A model generated the notes under the pieces. It did not search any database. It had not been told where the DNA came from and worked only from the letters and a program-made list of their open reading frames with translations. A stretch of DNA of 64,000 nucleotides from Flavobacterium sp. K5-23 (lineage in GTDB: Bacteria; Bacteroidota; Bacteroidia; Flavobacteriales; Flavobacteriaceae), in assembly GCF_023278045.1 (NCBI RefSeq), contig NZ_CP056783.1:434001-498000 (forward strand). Direction: 5' to 3'. How positions within the stretch are numbered: the first letter of the stretch is position 1; every line of letters starts with the position of its first letter. A program made the position numbers and the translations under genes. This document shows, piece by piece, positions 28,322 to 37,126 of the stretch.

Positions 28322-29026
28322 CTAAAACTCATTGAATTTGTCAAGAGCTTCGTCTATTTCTCTATCATTTAATATTTTTATTTTCTCTAACGATTTAATG
28401 TCAAAATCTAATTCGCTGTCAAGCTTTATACTTTTTGCGCCAAATACAACATTTCTTACTTGGAGTTCTAAAACTAAACCGGGTAAATTCCCATAGCCAT
28501 TCGGACCATAGGGATAAGGTAATTCAGGGCAATACCAAGCTGTCACTGGATGGTTAAAAGTTTTTACGTCATTAATAACTTTTTTTACATTAGTAGCTTT
28601 ATAGCACAAATAATTATCTATTAATTTTGTCTCATTACTTAAAACCCAATTGTTTTTTAAATTACCCTCTGTATAAATATTTTTACCCAATAAAACATTT
28701 TGAGATACTATTTTATCTTTTAAAGTGTAAACAATCCCCGAATAACTTGATGTTGCCAAAATAAAATTAGCAGAACCAGCATTACTATCAATTTCTAAAT
28801 TTTCTTTAATTAAAAATTTAGAACCGTTTTTTGTTATAATTAATTGAAATGATACTTTTCCACAATCAACAATAGCGTTTTCAAAATAGCTCCTCAGCGT
28901 TGAATTATTTTTAAATAAATCTGGCTCGTTTTGAATTATCAACCCATATTCTACATAAATATTTTTCTCTTGTCCATAGCCAAGAGTTGATAATAAAATT
29001 GTTAAAAATAGAATTTTTATTTTCAT
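28322..29026 (-). CDS. GLPGLI-family exported protein
   Basis: This 234-residue exported GLPGLI-family protein begins at 29026, where a signal peptide begins (MKIKILFLTILLSTLGYGQ). The core reads NETKLIDNYLCYKAT, TAWYCPELPYPYGPNGYG and NLPGLVLELQVRNVVFGA, very close to the gene at 25289. It is the first GLPGLI gene of unit 1, downstream of the small protein at 29099. The tail (DREIDEALDKFNEF) is acidic and may be helical. Function is unknown. Confidence 0.9.
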   Translation of the reverse strand: MKIKILFLTILLSTLGYGQEKNIYVEYGLIIQNEPDLFKNNSTLRSYFENAIVDCGKVSFQLIITKNGSKFLIKENLEIDSNAGSANFILATSSYSGIVYTLKDKIVSQNVLLGKNIYTEGNLKNNWVLSNETKLIDNYLCYKATNVKKVINDVKTFNHPVTAWYCPELPYPYGPNGYGNLPGLVLELQVRNVVFGAKSIKLDSELDFDIKSLEKIKILNDREIDEALDKFNEF

Positions 29027-29098
29027 ATTCCGTATATTAAAACACACCTAAATCAATGAAATTGACGTGTTTATAAATTGCATTAATTTTAGTTATTA

Positions 29099-29341
29099 TT
29101 ATTCTTTTGTCAACCCCATACACATAAAATATACTGAATATGACATCCTAGACGCATCTTCTTTGCTGAATCCAGCAGCTCTAGCATCAACATATGCAAC
29201 AAACTTTGCCGCATTACAATCTGTTATAACAAAAACTTTTTTCATAATTATTTTTTTTGCATTATCTGTGGCTCGCACACTCGCCATTGTAACTCCACTA
29301 AACGCTACCACTGCAACAGCGGTAAATACTAATTTTTTCAT
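29099..29341 (-). CDS. Small exported cysteine-containing protein, copy in unit 1
   Basis: This 80-residue precursor begins MKKLVFTAVAVVAFS, like the gene at 26888, with probable cleavage after about residue 20. The mature part has Cys42 in the shared TDC motif and Cys74 near the end, enough for one disulfide or for modification. No known family was recognised. It is the first gene of unit 1 and is preceded by the 161-bp repeat with its own promoter. A conserved signal with a diverged mature part recalls families of secreted peptides under diversifying selection. Confidence 0.8.
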   Translation of the reverse strand: MKKLVFTAVAVVAFSGVTMASVRATDNAKKIIMKKVFVITDCNAAKFVAYVDARAAGFSKEDASRMSYSVYFMCMGLTKE

Positions 29342-29457
29342 TTTTAATTCTGGTTTAAATTTATACTATTTTTCTTGGTTAACCATCACAAACATAAAAA
29401 AAAATAAAAACTAAATTAAAGAATAAGCTTACTATTTTAACGTTTATTTAACGAGTA
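29297..29457 (-). repeat. 161-bp promoter/leader/signal-peptide repeat, copy 2
   Basis: This is the partner of 27083-27243 at a constant offset of 2,214 bases. On the minus strand it contains a TATGTTTG element (29396-29389) that fits TAnnTTTG; the other copy has CATATTTG at that place. Confidence 0.92.
29389..29396 (-). promoter_or_regulatory. Probable promoter -7 element of GLPGLI unit 1
   Basis: TATGTTTG on the minus strand lies about 47 bases before the start codon of the small exported protein, inside the conserved repeat. An A/T-rich tract precedes it; no TTG -33 was found. Confidence 0.5.
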
Positions 29458-29480
29458 TATTCTATTTGCTTGTGTTTAGA

Positions 29481-29518
29481 CAAAAAAAAATCCTGACAGC
29501 ATAACCGTCAGGATTTTT
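29481..29518. terminator. Bidirectional terminator downstream of the thiamine receptor
   Basis: The stem AAAATCCTGAC / GTCAGGATTTT with an AGCATAACC-type loop and T/A runs on both sides lies just after the receptor stop codon (29540) and before the GLPGLI promoter. It separates the two minus-strand units. Confidence 0.88.
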
Positions 29519-29539
29519 ACAATAAAAAAAGTTTCAACT

Positions 29540-31789
29540 TTAGAACTTTAACGTCAAGCCCAGAAGGAAATTAATTCCAGCCTGAGGATAATATCCTGCT
29601 CCTTCAATAGTTGTAATTTGGTTTGCATTGCTCCAGTTGTCATCATAGGTGTAGAAAAAACCATTAGACTCATATTTGTAATCAAAAACATTGTTTACCA
29701 ATCCTGATAATAGTATTGATTTAAAAACAGACTTAGGTATAAACTCATAAGAAACATTCAAGTCGTTTACAAAGTAAGACTTTAGTTTAGAACCCTCTGA
29801 GTCGATATTCCCCATGTATTGCTCTCCAACAATTTTCGACAAAAATGACATTTGTAAATTAGCCATAGGCATATACGTAATGATGTTTCCAGCAATAAAA
29901 TTAGGCGAGTACGCTATATTTGTGTTACCTAACGCTGTTAACATACCATCACGTTCAAAATGGAAATCTTTATTCTTATTAGTACTAATAGTAACATTAG
30001 GGCGAATGATTAAATTATCCAAAACCGCAACGGTAGCGTCAATCTCTAATCCTAAACGGTAACTGTCTCCACTGTTTTTGCGTATAGGTGCACCTACATC
30101 ATCCAGTTCTCCAGTAAGAATCAGTTGGTCTTTGTATGCCATATAATACACGTTAGCATTCAATTTCACTTTTGAAGTGCTATGACGCAATCCCAGTTCA
30201 AAATCATTTAGTTTTTCCGGTTTTGGTGTTCCGTTTTTGTAATCAGTTCTATTAGGTTCGCGATTCGCTCTTGCATAAGAAGCATACAGTTGGTTTTTTG
30301 AATCAATATCAAAATTCACTCCTGCTTTTGGGTTAAAGAAATTAAAATTATCGTTTACCCTACCCGTTTCAACAGCATTAGCTTTGTAATGCACGTTTCT
30401 AACTTGTAAATCCCCAAAAAGACTCCATTGACCTGTCACTTGGTAATTTGCTTTCGCAAAAATGTTTCCGTCCGTTTTAGTTGCGAAATCATCATAATAA
30501 CGATCTCCTAATTCGCTTTTTGAAGCATTACGAGCCCAAATCACTTTTCCAAAATGACTTCCTTCATATTTATTATATCCTCCTCCAAAAATCACATCCA
30601 GCTTTTCATCCTTGTAATTAGCCGAAAAAGTAGTTCCGTAGAAATCATTGTCCAACCATTTTTGACGAATTAAATCGGTTTTATTGATTGTTGTTCCGCC
30701 TATAACTATTGGAGTTAATCCATAAGCCGAGAATTTGGCGTTCTCTTTGTAGTTTTCATAATATCCTTTCCCTTTAGTGTAAAAAACCGCTAGGTTAGTA
30801 CTCCAATTATTCGAAAATTTCTCATTCCAATGCAATTGCGAATGATCTTGTTGGTAATTATCGGTTTCATTATCGTAGAATCTGATTTTCCCAAACTCAT
30901 CTGTAAACATTCCCGCAGTATTGAAGGTACGGTCATTTTCCAGTTTATCTAAATCCTCTAAACCATTCCATGACTGGTAGGTTTTTTCTTTTCCACCAAA
31001 AACCAATGCTTTGATTAAAGTGGTATTTCCTATGTAAGTCCCTTGCAAGAAATACGATTTTAAATCAGAACTGGCGCGATCAATAAATCCATCAGACTTT
31101 AAAGCTGACAAACGTCCAGCCAATTCAAAATGATTGTTTATTAAACCGGTACTGAATTTTACGGTATGTTTTCGAGTATTGAAACTCCCTATAGAATTAG
31201 AAATCTCCCCATTACTTTCTTTAGCATAACTATCCGTAAGCATGTTCAGGCTTGCGCCAAATGCTCCCGACCCATTTGTAGATGTTCCTACACCGCGTTG
31301 CAACTGTAAACTTTCAACAGAAGAAGCGAAATCAGGCATATTTACCCAATAAGTACCATGACTTTCGGAGTCATTGTATGGAATTCCGTTTATGGTAACG
31401 TTAACCCTTGTTGCATCGCTACCACGAACACGAATGCCAGTGTATCCCACACCATTTCCAGCATCAGAGGTAGTAACTACTGATGGAAGGTAATTCATTA
31501 AAATAGGGATGTCTTGGCCTAGATTTCTAAACTTGATGTCCTTTTTGTTTAGATTACTGAAACTTACAGGCGTTTTCTCAGTAACACGAACAGCCGAAAC
31601 CAAAACCTCATCGAGTTTATTGATTTTAGTGGTGTCTTTTACTTGAGAAAAAGAAGATAGAGAACAGAAAATAGAAAATAGAAATAAGAAAAATGTCCTG
31701 TGATTTACACTTTTTTGCAACTTTGAGACTTTGCTCCCGAAATTTCGAGATTGAGACTTTGCAACTTTGAGACTAATAATAGTATTCAT
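29540..31789 (-). CDS. TonB-dependent outer-membrane receptor, predicted thiamine receptor
   Basis: This 749-residue TonB-dependent receptor has a signal peptide ending LSSFSQ, the plug domain (VRGSDATRVNVTINGIPYN, YWVNMPDFASSVESLQLQRG) and a beta-barrel ending in FLLGLTLKF. A TPP riboswitch lies 110 bases upstream, so the gene should be switched off when thiamine pyrophosphate is high. TPP-controlled outer-membrane receptors in Bacteroidota have been predicted to import thiamine. The inner-membrane partner is not in this window. The N-terminal 25 residues before the hydrophobic core are encoded by repeated intergenic words (around 31720-31789), so the true start may lie further inside. Confidence 0.88.
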   Translation of the reverse strand: MNTIISLKVAKSQSRNFGSKVSKLQKSVNHRTFFLFLFSIFCSLSSFSQVKDTTKINKLDEVLVSAVRVTEKTPVSFSNLNKKDIKFRNLGQDIPILMNYLPSVVTTSDAGNGVGYTGIRVRGSDATRVNVTINGIPYNDSESHGTYWVNMPDFASSVESLQLQRGVGTSTNGSGAFGASLNMLTDSYAKESNGEISNSIGSFNTRKHTVKFSTGLINNHFELAGRLSALKSDGFIDRASSDLKSYFLQGTYIGNTTLIKALVFGGKEKTYQSWNGLEDLDKLENDRTFNTAGMFTDEFGKIRFYDNETDNYQQDHSQLHWNEKFSNNWSTNLAVFYTKGKGYYENYKENAKFSAYGLTPIVIGGTTINKTDLIRQKWLDNDFYGTTFSANYKDEKLDVIFGGGYNKYEGSHFGKVIWARNASKSELGDRYYDDFATKTDGNIFAKANYQVTGQWSLFGDLQVRNVHYKANAVETGRVNDNFNFFNPKAGVNFDIDSKNQLYASYARANREPNRTDYKNGTPKPEKLNDFELGLRHSTSKVKLNANVYYMAYKDQLILTGELDDVGAPIRKNSGDSYRLGLEIDATVAVLDNLIIRPNVTISTNKNKDFHFERDGMLTALGNTNIAYSPNFIAGNIITYMPMANLQMSFLSKIVGEQYMGNIDSEGSKLKSYFVNDLNVSYEFIPKSVFKSILLSGLVNNVFDYKYESNGFFYTYDDNWSNANQITTIEGAGYYPQAGINFLLGLTLKF

Positions 31790-31897
31790 CCGTAAAAGAT
31801 AATTACGAATAAAAGGGGCAATTATTCTTTTTGTTAATTGAATATTGATTGTTTCCTAGGACAAACAAATCGCATGAATGCAATAAATTTATCATTT

Positions 31898-31977
31898 TTT
31901 CCCTTGACAACATTACTCGTCCAGGTTCGTTGGGTATAATCTCAGCTCGTTATTTAGAGCACCCCTTTGAGACGGGG
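31898..31977 (-). promoter_or_regulatory. TPP riboswitch upstream of the receptor gene
   Basis: On the minus strand the aptamer blocks appear in order: AAAGGGGTGC, GCTGAGATTATACCC, GAACCTG, GTAATG and AAGGGAAA. These are the conserved THI-element parts, with a shortened 3' helix. It lies about 110 bases before the start of the receptor. No terminator hairpin was seen between them. Confidence 0.92.
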
Positions 31978-32064
31978 CAAATTTATAAAAGATTTTAAAT
32001 AAAACACCTAATATAAAATTTAATATTAAACTTATTTAAAAGCTCGTTTTCTATTGAAATAAAA

Positions 32065-32442
32065 CTAGGCTTTTGAAAGAATCGTTTTTAAATCTAAACC
32101 TTTAATGGGTTTATTCATATAGCCCTGAACAAATGGATAAACCATAGCCTTTTCCCTGTCACCATCAGAAATTGAACTTGTAACAATAACGACTTTTAAA
32201 TTATGTGAAAATGAATTTAACCTTTCCAGCAGTTGGAAACCATCCATAACTGGCATATTTAAATCTAATAAAATTACAGTGTTCTCTAGTCTGCCACAAT
32301 TCTCATTAATAAAATTTAAAGCAACATCCGATTTAACATAACTTGCTATTGAACTACTGTTGAAATGTTTTTTAATTTCGAATTCAATTAAAAACAACAT
32401 TATTTTATCGTCATCTATCAATATAAAATTTGGATTTCCCAT
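32065..32442 (-). CDS. Single-domain response regulator
   Basis: This 125-residue CheY-like receiver has no output domain. It has the acidic pair near residues 10-12 (IDDDK), the phosphoacceptor Asp60 in ILLDLNMPVMDG, the Thr/Ser in VVIVTSS and the Lys in YMNKPI. It starts 2 bases after the histidine kinase gene on the same strand, so the pair is co-translated and the kinase is the likely partner. Output is probably by protein interaction. Confidence 0.93.
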   Translation of the reverse strand: MGNPNFILIDDDKIMLFLIEFEIKKHFNSSSIASYVKSDVALNFINENCGRLENTVILLDLNMPVMDGFQLLERLNSFSHNLKVVIVTSSISDGDREKAMVYPFVQGYMNKPIKGLDLKTILSKA

Positions 32443-32444
32443 AC

Positions 32445-34211
32445 TTAAAATTCTATTTTCACTGTGGTACCTTTACCTATATTACTTTCGATTTTAATTG
32501 TGCCATTGTGATTTTCAACAATCAATTTAGTCAAGTACAGTCCAATTCCTGTACCTGCATTCTCATGATGGTAGCGTTTAAACGGTTTGAAAAGGTTCTC
32601 TTTTTGAAAACCAGAGTCAAACCCAATACCATTATCCTTTATTAAGATAGACCTAATTCCTTTATCTAAATGAGTACTAATTTCAATATGCTTTATTATG
32701 TCAGGATTATCCGAAGCATATTTAACAGCGTTGCTTAAAATATTTTGCAAAATACTTTTTAAATGTATGACTGAAATTAAAAAAGTAGGACATTCAGAGA
32801 AATCAGCTTTAACCTCTATGTCCTTTTTATCAATAAGATAGTTAAGTTGTAAAATTACATCGTTAAAAACAGGCTCGATATTTTGTTCAATTTTGGCCTC
32901 TTTTGTTAAACTTTCTTTTTGTTTAATAACTGTAGTCAAACTATCTATCGTTGTTTTCATCAAATCTACACTGGCACAAGCGTAACCAATCATCTCAGAA
33001 TTTAAATCCGGGTCAATATTCTCCTCTTTCATATGACACAGTAATCCTTCAAGATTTGTCAAAGGGCTTCTAAGATCATGGGAAGCTATTAAAGTCAATT
33101 GTGTTAATTCATTATTGTTTTCAACCAATTTTTTATCAACTATGATTCTTTTTTTTAATTCTAAAACTAATTTTTGGTTTTTATCAAATAAATTCTTCCC
33201 AACCTTGTTTAAAATGTTATTAAAAATAAAAGACAGAATCGATATCATCAAAACGGAAATTAATATTAAATAGAATATAGTTCTCTTCAAGTCATCCAAA
33301 TGAATTGAATTATCATGTAACACGAAAACACGACCATATTCTTTTTTATCAAAATTAAGCAAAGACAATGATTTTGAAAAATAGTCAATGCCATTCAGTT
33401 TTAAAGTAGTTATTGAGTCTAATTTTATTTTTTCTTCAATTAAACCTTTATCAAATTTAGTTTTACTAGGAAGAGTTGACCAATCTAAAAGTAGGGTGTC
33501 TTTCCCTTTTATAAACAAACCAAACTTTTCAGTCTTATCTTTATCAAAATTTATATTAAAACCATTTTTCTTAGAAAAAAAAAGAAAATCCATATGGGTT
33601 TGCTTTGAAGTTTCTTCTAATATTTTATTAAAATTCTTCCCAACAACTACGTATCCCACAACTTTTTGAGCAGCATCCCGCACTGGTATAACTACTTTTA
33701 AAGTTACATTAGAATATGTTCCTGAACCAATATGAAAAAAGCTTGTTCCAGAATTAGAAGCTTTTTTAAATACATCTAGTTGAGATATGTTTTCGCCAAA
33801 TTGATTTGGGAGGTGGTTTCTATATATTAGAATCCCTTTATCTGAAATAAAATTTAACAAATCGGGTTTTAAATCTAAATGCGTTTTTTTATAGGATTCT
33901 GAAATTTCCTGTAATTGCAATCGATTATTTGATTTTAAGGCCTCAATGACAGATTCGTTTCTACTCAATCTATCAAGATATAACTTTAGATTTAAAGCTT
34001 CTGATTGAATTTTATCTTCGAGCATCTTGTCAATATTTTGATACTCAAACGAAACCTCTTTTTCAATTGCAGTCTTTTGTAAAAAATAAATACTAATCAG
34101 CGATACCGATATAAAAGTAATCGCAAACAAAAAAAAGGGAATAAAAATAGACTTTTTAAGACCTCTAATGGCGACTAATTTTTTTAATATTTGCTTCAGG
34201 CTTCTCTCCAT
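32445..34211 (-). CDS. Membrane sensor histidine kinase
   Basis: This is a sensor kinase of 588 residues when started at 34211, where a good ATG follows AAAAAAAGAA. The longer frame adds 42 residues of AT-rich origin. A transmembrane segment at about residues 20-42 precedes a large extracytoplasmic sensor region of about 240 residues with the sequence GYVVVGKNFNKIL, reminiscent of double-Cache-type domains. A second membrane segment follows. The cytoplasmic part has the His motif ASHDLRSPLTNLEG and an HATPase domain (NILSNAVKYA, IKDNGIGFD, GTGIGLYLTK). Signal and targets are unknown. It forms an operon with the response regulator at 32065. Confidence 0.9.
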   Translation of the reverse strand: MERSLKQILKKLVAIRGLKKSIFIPFFLFAITFISVSLISIYFLQKTAIEKEVSFEYQNIDKMLEDKIQSEALNLKLYLDRLSRNESVIEALKSNNRLQLQEISESYKKTHLDLKPDLLNFISDKGILIYRNHLPNQFGENISQLDVFKKASNSGTSFFHIGSGTYSNVTLKVVIPVRDAAQKVVGYVVVGKNFNKILEETSKQTHMDFLFFSKKNGFNINFDKDKTEKFGLFIKGKDTLLLDWSTLPSKTKFDKGLIEEKIKLDSITTLKLNGIDYFSKSLSLLNFDKKEYGRVFVLHDNSIHLDDLKRTIFYLILISVLMISILSFIFNNILNKVGKNLFDKNQKLVLELKKRIIVDKKLVENNNELTQLTLIASHDLRSPLTNLEGLLCHMKEENIDPDLNSEMIGYACASVDLMKTTIDSLTTVIKQKESLTKEAKIEQNIEPVFNDVILQLNYLIDKKDIEVKADFSECPTFLISVIHLKSILQNILSNAVKYASDNPDIIKHIEISTHLDKGIRSILIKDNGIGFDSGFQKENLFKPFKRYHHENAGTGIGLYLTKLIVENHNGTIKIESNIGKGTTVKIEF

Positions 34212-34585
34212 TTCTTTTTTTAACTCAAAAAGTATATTATTAATTGAACTACAAAAAACATTAATTATGATGCTTTTGATATTGATAAATAAATTACGTT
34301 TTTCAAATGTAAAACATATTTGAAACATATTATCCAAGAGAGCAATTTAACATATTTAGCGTTGAATATTCAAAAAAAAAAAAATACAGCGTAACTCTTA
34401 TTTCACAATTAACAAACCAAATTAAGTAAAATAATCACATACTCCTAATTTTAATTGTTGTAATATCAATAAATTCATGTCATTATAGGCAATAAACATA
34501 CGGGATTTTAAATAATAATTACAATCAAAAACACCTTAAATAATAAATTTATAATTCAACACTTTATATAAATTTCAAGTTACAG
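34212..34585. other. Intergenic region, AT-rich
   Basis: About 370 very AT-rich bases lie upstream of the kinase gene and downstream of arfB. An A-run occurs at 34372-34384. I see no gene, RNA or clear hairpin; the kinase promoter should be here. Confidence 0.5.
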
Positions 34586-34990
34586 TTAATCCAAATCAGG
34601 TTTTTTTCTGTTTTGCTTAACCTGAGACACGTTTTTTTTATTTTTAATTCGCTTTCTAATGGCGGATTTTGGTATTTTAGTAGCCTTTCTTTCCTTGGGA
34701 ATTATCAGTCCTTTTTTGATAAGTTCCAAAAACCGTTTGGTAACTATTTCTTTATTTTTAAGTTGGCTTCTGTCTTCATCACAATTTAAAATCAGGACTA
34801 AATCAGTGGTTAATCTAGTGGAAAGATTTATTTCAAGTAATGCCTTTTGATCTTCAGACAGTGTTTGCGAATTTTTCAAATCAAATGTCAAAACGACTTT
34901 CGACGAAACCTTATTTACGTTTTGCCCTCCGGCACCACTGCTACGAACGGCTTTATACTGTAATTCGGATATGAGTTTATGAATTTCCAT
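34586..34990 (-). CDS. arfB: Alternative ribosome-rescue factor ArfB
   Basis: This 134-residue class I release-factor-like protein has the catalytic GGQ in SSGAGGQNVNKVSSKV and no codon-recognition domain. ArfB-type proteins bind stalled ribosomes and hydrolyse the peptidyl-tRNA, with a basic C-terminal tail entering the empty mRNA channel. The tail here is suitably rich in Lys/Arg (RKRIKNKKN, KQNRKKPDLD). It lies 21 bases after the NadR/DUF4301 gene and probably shares its transcript. Confidence 0.92.
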   Translation of the reverse strand: MEIHKLISELQYKAVRSSGAGGQNVNKVSSKVVLTFDLKNSQTLSEDQKALLEINLSTRLTTDLVLILNCDEDRSQLKNKEIVTKRFLELIKKGLIIPKERKATKIPKSAIRKRIKNKKNVSQVKQNRKKPDLD

Positions 34991-35011
34991 TAGACTAACA
35001 AGTGCAATTAA

Positions 35012-37126
35012 TTATTTTGGCTGATGTGTTGACTTTAATAAGTCATTGACATTTTTAACAGGATTAAAAGTTATCAAAGGCACTTGAACAAAAACTGTCA
35101 ACCAGTTTGCCATAGCACCATTCCATAAACCCGGTAATTCGTACCCTTTTATTTTTTTTCCATTCATCTCTTTATAAACCACAAAGCCACTGTTATGATC
35201 TATATATTTATCTAAATCAAAAACTTCATTCTTATAATTCTTAATTCCGCAGACCAAATCCACCGGATTAAAATGTGTCGCGCTTGAAAGAATTTTTGCT
35301 TGATCTTCATTAGTCAAATCAACTTGGGTAGCCTCAACAATTTGGAGGGAAATTTTATCATTTTCATTTCGAACCCAAAACGGTCCGCCCCCAGGTTCTC
35401 CTTCATTTTTAACCATACCGCAAATTCGAATAGGTCGATTTAATACCGATTTAATCTTTGCAATTCTATTTTCAAAAGGCAAAGAATCAAATTCATCAGG
35501 CAAATCGATATTCAATTTGCCTTTTATAAAAAAAACAAGTTCGATACTGTTTTCGTGGTCAAACTCATTTGCATCTATTGCATCTAAATAAGCAAATATT
35601 TGTTGTTGTAATTCTATCAAAATTCCTGCTAATGCTTTTTTATAAAGTGCAATTTCTTCAATATTACTTTGTATAACATTATCAATGTTTTTAATAAAAA
35701 CAACATCAGCATCTAACTTATTTAAATTTGCTATTAAAGCCCCGTGTCCTCCTGGTCTAAAAACCAATTTACCATTTTCGCCCCTAAAAGGCTCATTGTC
35801 TATACCCACAGCTATAGTATCAGTAGACCTACTTTGATACGAAAAATCAACTTCAATGGCATTACCAGATTGAATTTCAATCCCTTCTTTTACATCATTT
35901 ATAATTGCTTCAAACTGATTTTGATGTTCTTCGCTAACTGTAAAATGCAAATGGGATTGATTATTTACACTAGAATAAAATGCTGTTTCATACAGCTGTT
36001 CTTCAACTGCTGTTGCAATATGTGAGCTGTATTTATGAAACGGGAGTACTCCTTTTGGTTTATTAGCATAATCAAAATAATCAGGAGCCAATAATAATTT
36101 TATAAAATAGTAGTTTTTATAATCCCTTTCAATGGAATCAAAATCAGGAAACTCTTCTTTTAATTTTTCATAAACGAAATCAAAAAAAGGCAATTTATCC
36201 ATACCCACAATAAAAACAGGTAATTCACTGTCTTTTTTTCTATTTATATACGCATTGATGCTTTCGTTTAAAAAATCGAACTCATTTAAAAATGTTGTCA
36301 AAAAACTAAACATTCTACTGGCAGCTCCTGAAGCAGGAACAAATTTCATTAGTTTTAATTTTGAATTATTGGCATCAAAAAAAGCGGCTTTATTTTCAAT
36401 CTCTAAAGTTGAAAACTTTTGTATTCCATCAAATAAAGTAGCAGGGTTAACTAATTCCGTTTTTGGGATTCCATTTTTAAAAATATCGAGTTGTTTTTGA
36501 ATGTTTTCAACAGCAATTTCTTGATCGTATATTTGAACATACTCATTTGAAGAAAACCCCATTTCTTTGGCTTTGGCCAAGGAATCTATAATTGTAATTG
36601 CTTGTTGCAATCGAAATTCTTTATCTCCTGAAAGTGTGATAAATGGCTTTTTGCCGTCAATTAATGATTGTTTGAATACTGAAAACACAGAAGCTCTTCC
36701 TTCAGGTTTATCTCTTAAATCATCTTTTTCCCAGGGCACATCTATGTCCGTAAGAAAAAATAAATCGTATTGATGCTCTTTAGCTGCTTTTTCTAATACT
36801 GGATCACAATAGTTATAGTACAACTCTGAGAACACTTTGGTTACCATTAAATTAGTATCACAAAAAAGATACTTATTAGCCTGCGTTACTTTCTTGTTTT
36901 CTAGTTGGGTTTGACCATACGCAATAGGTAGCATATCATTAACATCACATATTTGCTGTTTATCATCCCATTTATTTTGTAGATATTCGCGCGCAAATTC
37001 AGGAACCCAGTCCGTTTTATAATATTCGGCGAGTTGAATAGCCAAGGTTGTTTTTCCTGTACTCTCAGGACCAAACATAGCTATTTTTATTATTTCAGAC
37101 TGTTGCTGTTTAAGATTCTCTTCCAT
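35012..37126 (-). CDS. NadR-like nicotinamide riboside kinase fused to DUF4301
   Basis: This is a two-domain protein of 704 residues. Residues about 12-185 form a P-loop kinase-like domain with GPESTGKTTLA and VPEFAREYL, like the ribosylnicotinamide kinase domain of NadR. Residues about 210-704 are a DUF4301 domain. That domain carries FVPASGAASRMF and FRPGGHGALIANL, which recall the nucleotide-binding loops of sugar nucleotidyltransferases. The gene overlaps the end of pnuC by 37 bases, so the kinase domain fits phosphorylation of imported nicotinamide riboside to NMN. The DUF4301 reaction is unknown; a nucleotidyl transfer is speculation. Confidence 0.82.
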   Translation of the reverse strand: MEENLKQQQSEIIKIAMFGPESTGKTTLAIQLAEYYKTDWVPEFAREYLQNKWDDKQQICDVNDMLPIAYGQTQLENKKVTQANKYLFCDTNLMVTKVFSELYYNYCDPVLEKAAKEHQYDLFFLTDIDVPWEKDDLRDKPEGRASVFSVFKQSLIDGKKPFITLSGDKEFRLQQAITIIDSLAKAKEMGFSSNEYVQIYDQEIAVENIQKQLDIFKNGIPKTELVNPATLFDGIQKFSTLEIENKAAFFDANNSKLKLMKFVPASGAASRMFSFLTTFLNEFDFLNESINAYINRKKDSELPVFIVGMDKLPFFDFVYEKLKEEFPDFDSIERDYKNYYFIKLLLAPDYFDYANKPKGVLPFHKYSSHIATAVEEQLYETAFYSSVNNQSHLHFTVSEEHQNQFEAIINDVKEGIEIQSGNAIEVDFSYQSRSTDTIAVGIDNEPFRGENGKLVFRPGGHGALIANLNKLDADVVFIKNIDNVIQSNIEEIALYKKALAGILIELQQQIFAYLDAIDANEFDHENSIELVFFIKGKLNIDLPDEFDSLPFENRIAKIKSVLNRPIRICGMVKNEGEPGGGPFWVRNENDKISLQIVEATQVDLTNEDQAKILSSATHFNPVDLVCGIKNYKNEVFDLDKYIDHNSGFVVYKEMNGKKIKGYELPGLWNGAMANWLTVFVQVPLITFNPVKNVNDLLKSTHQPK

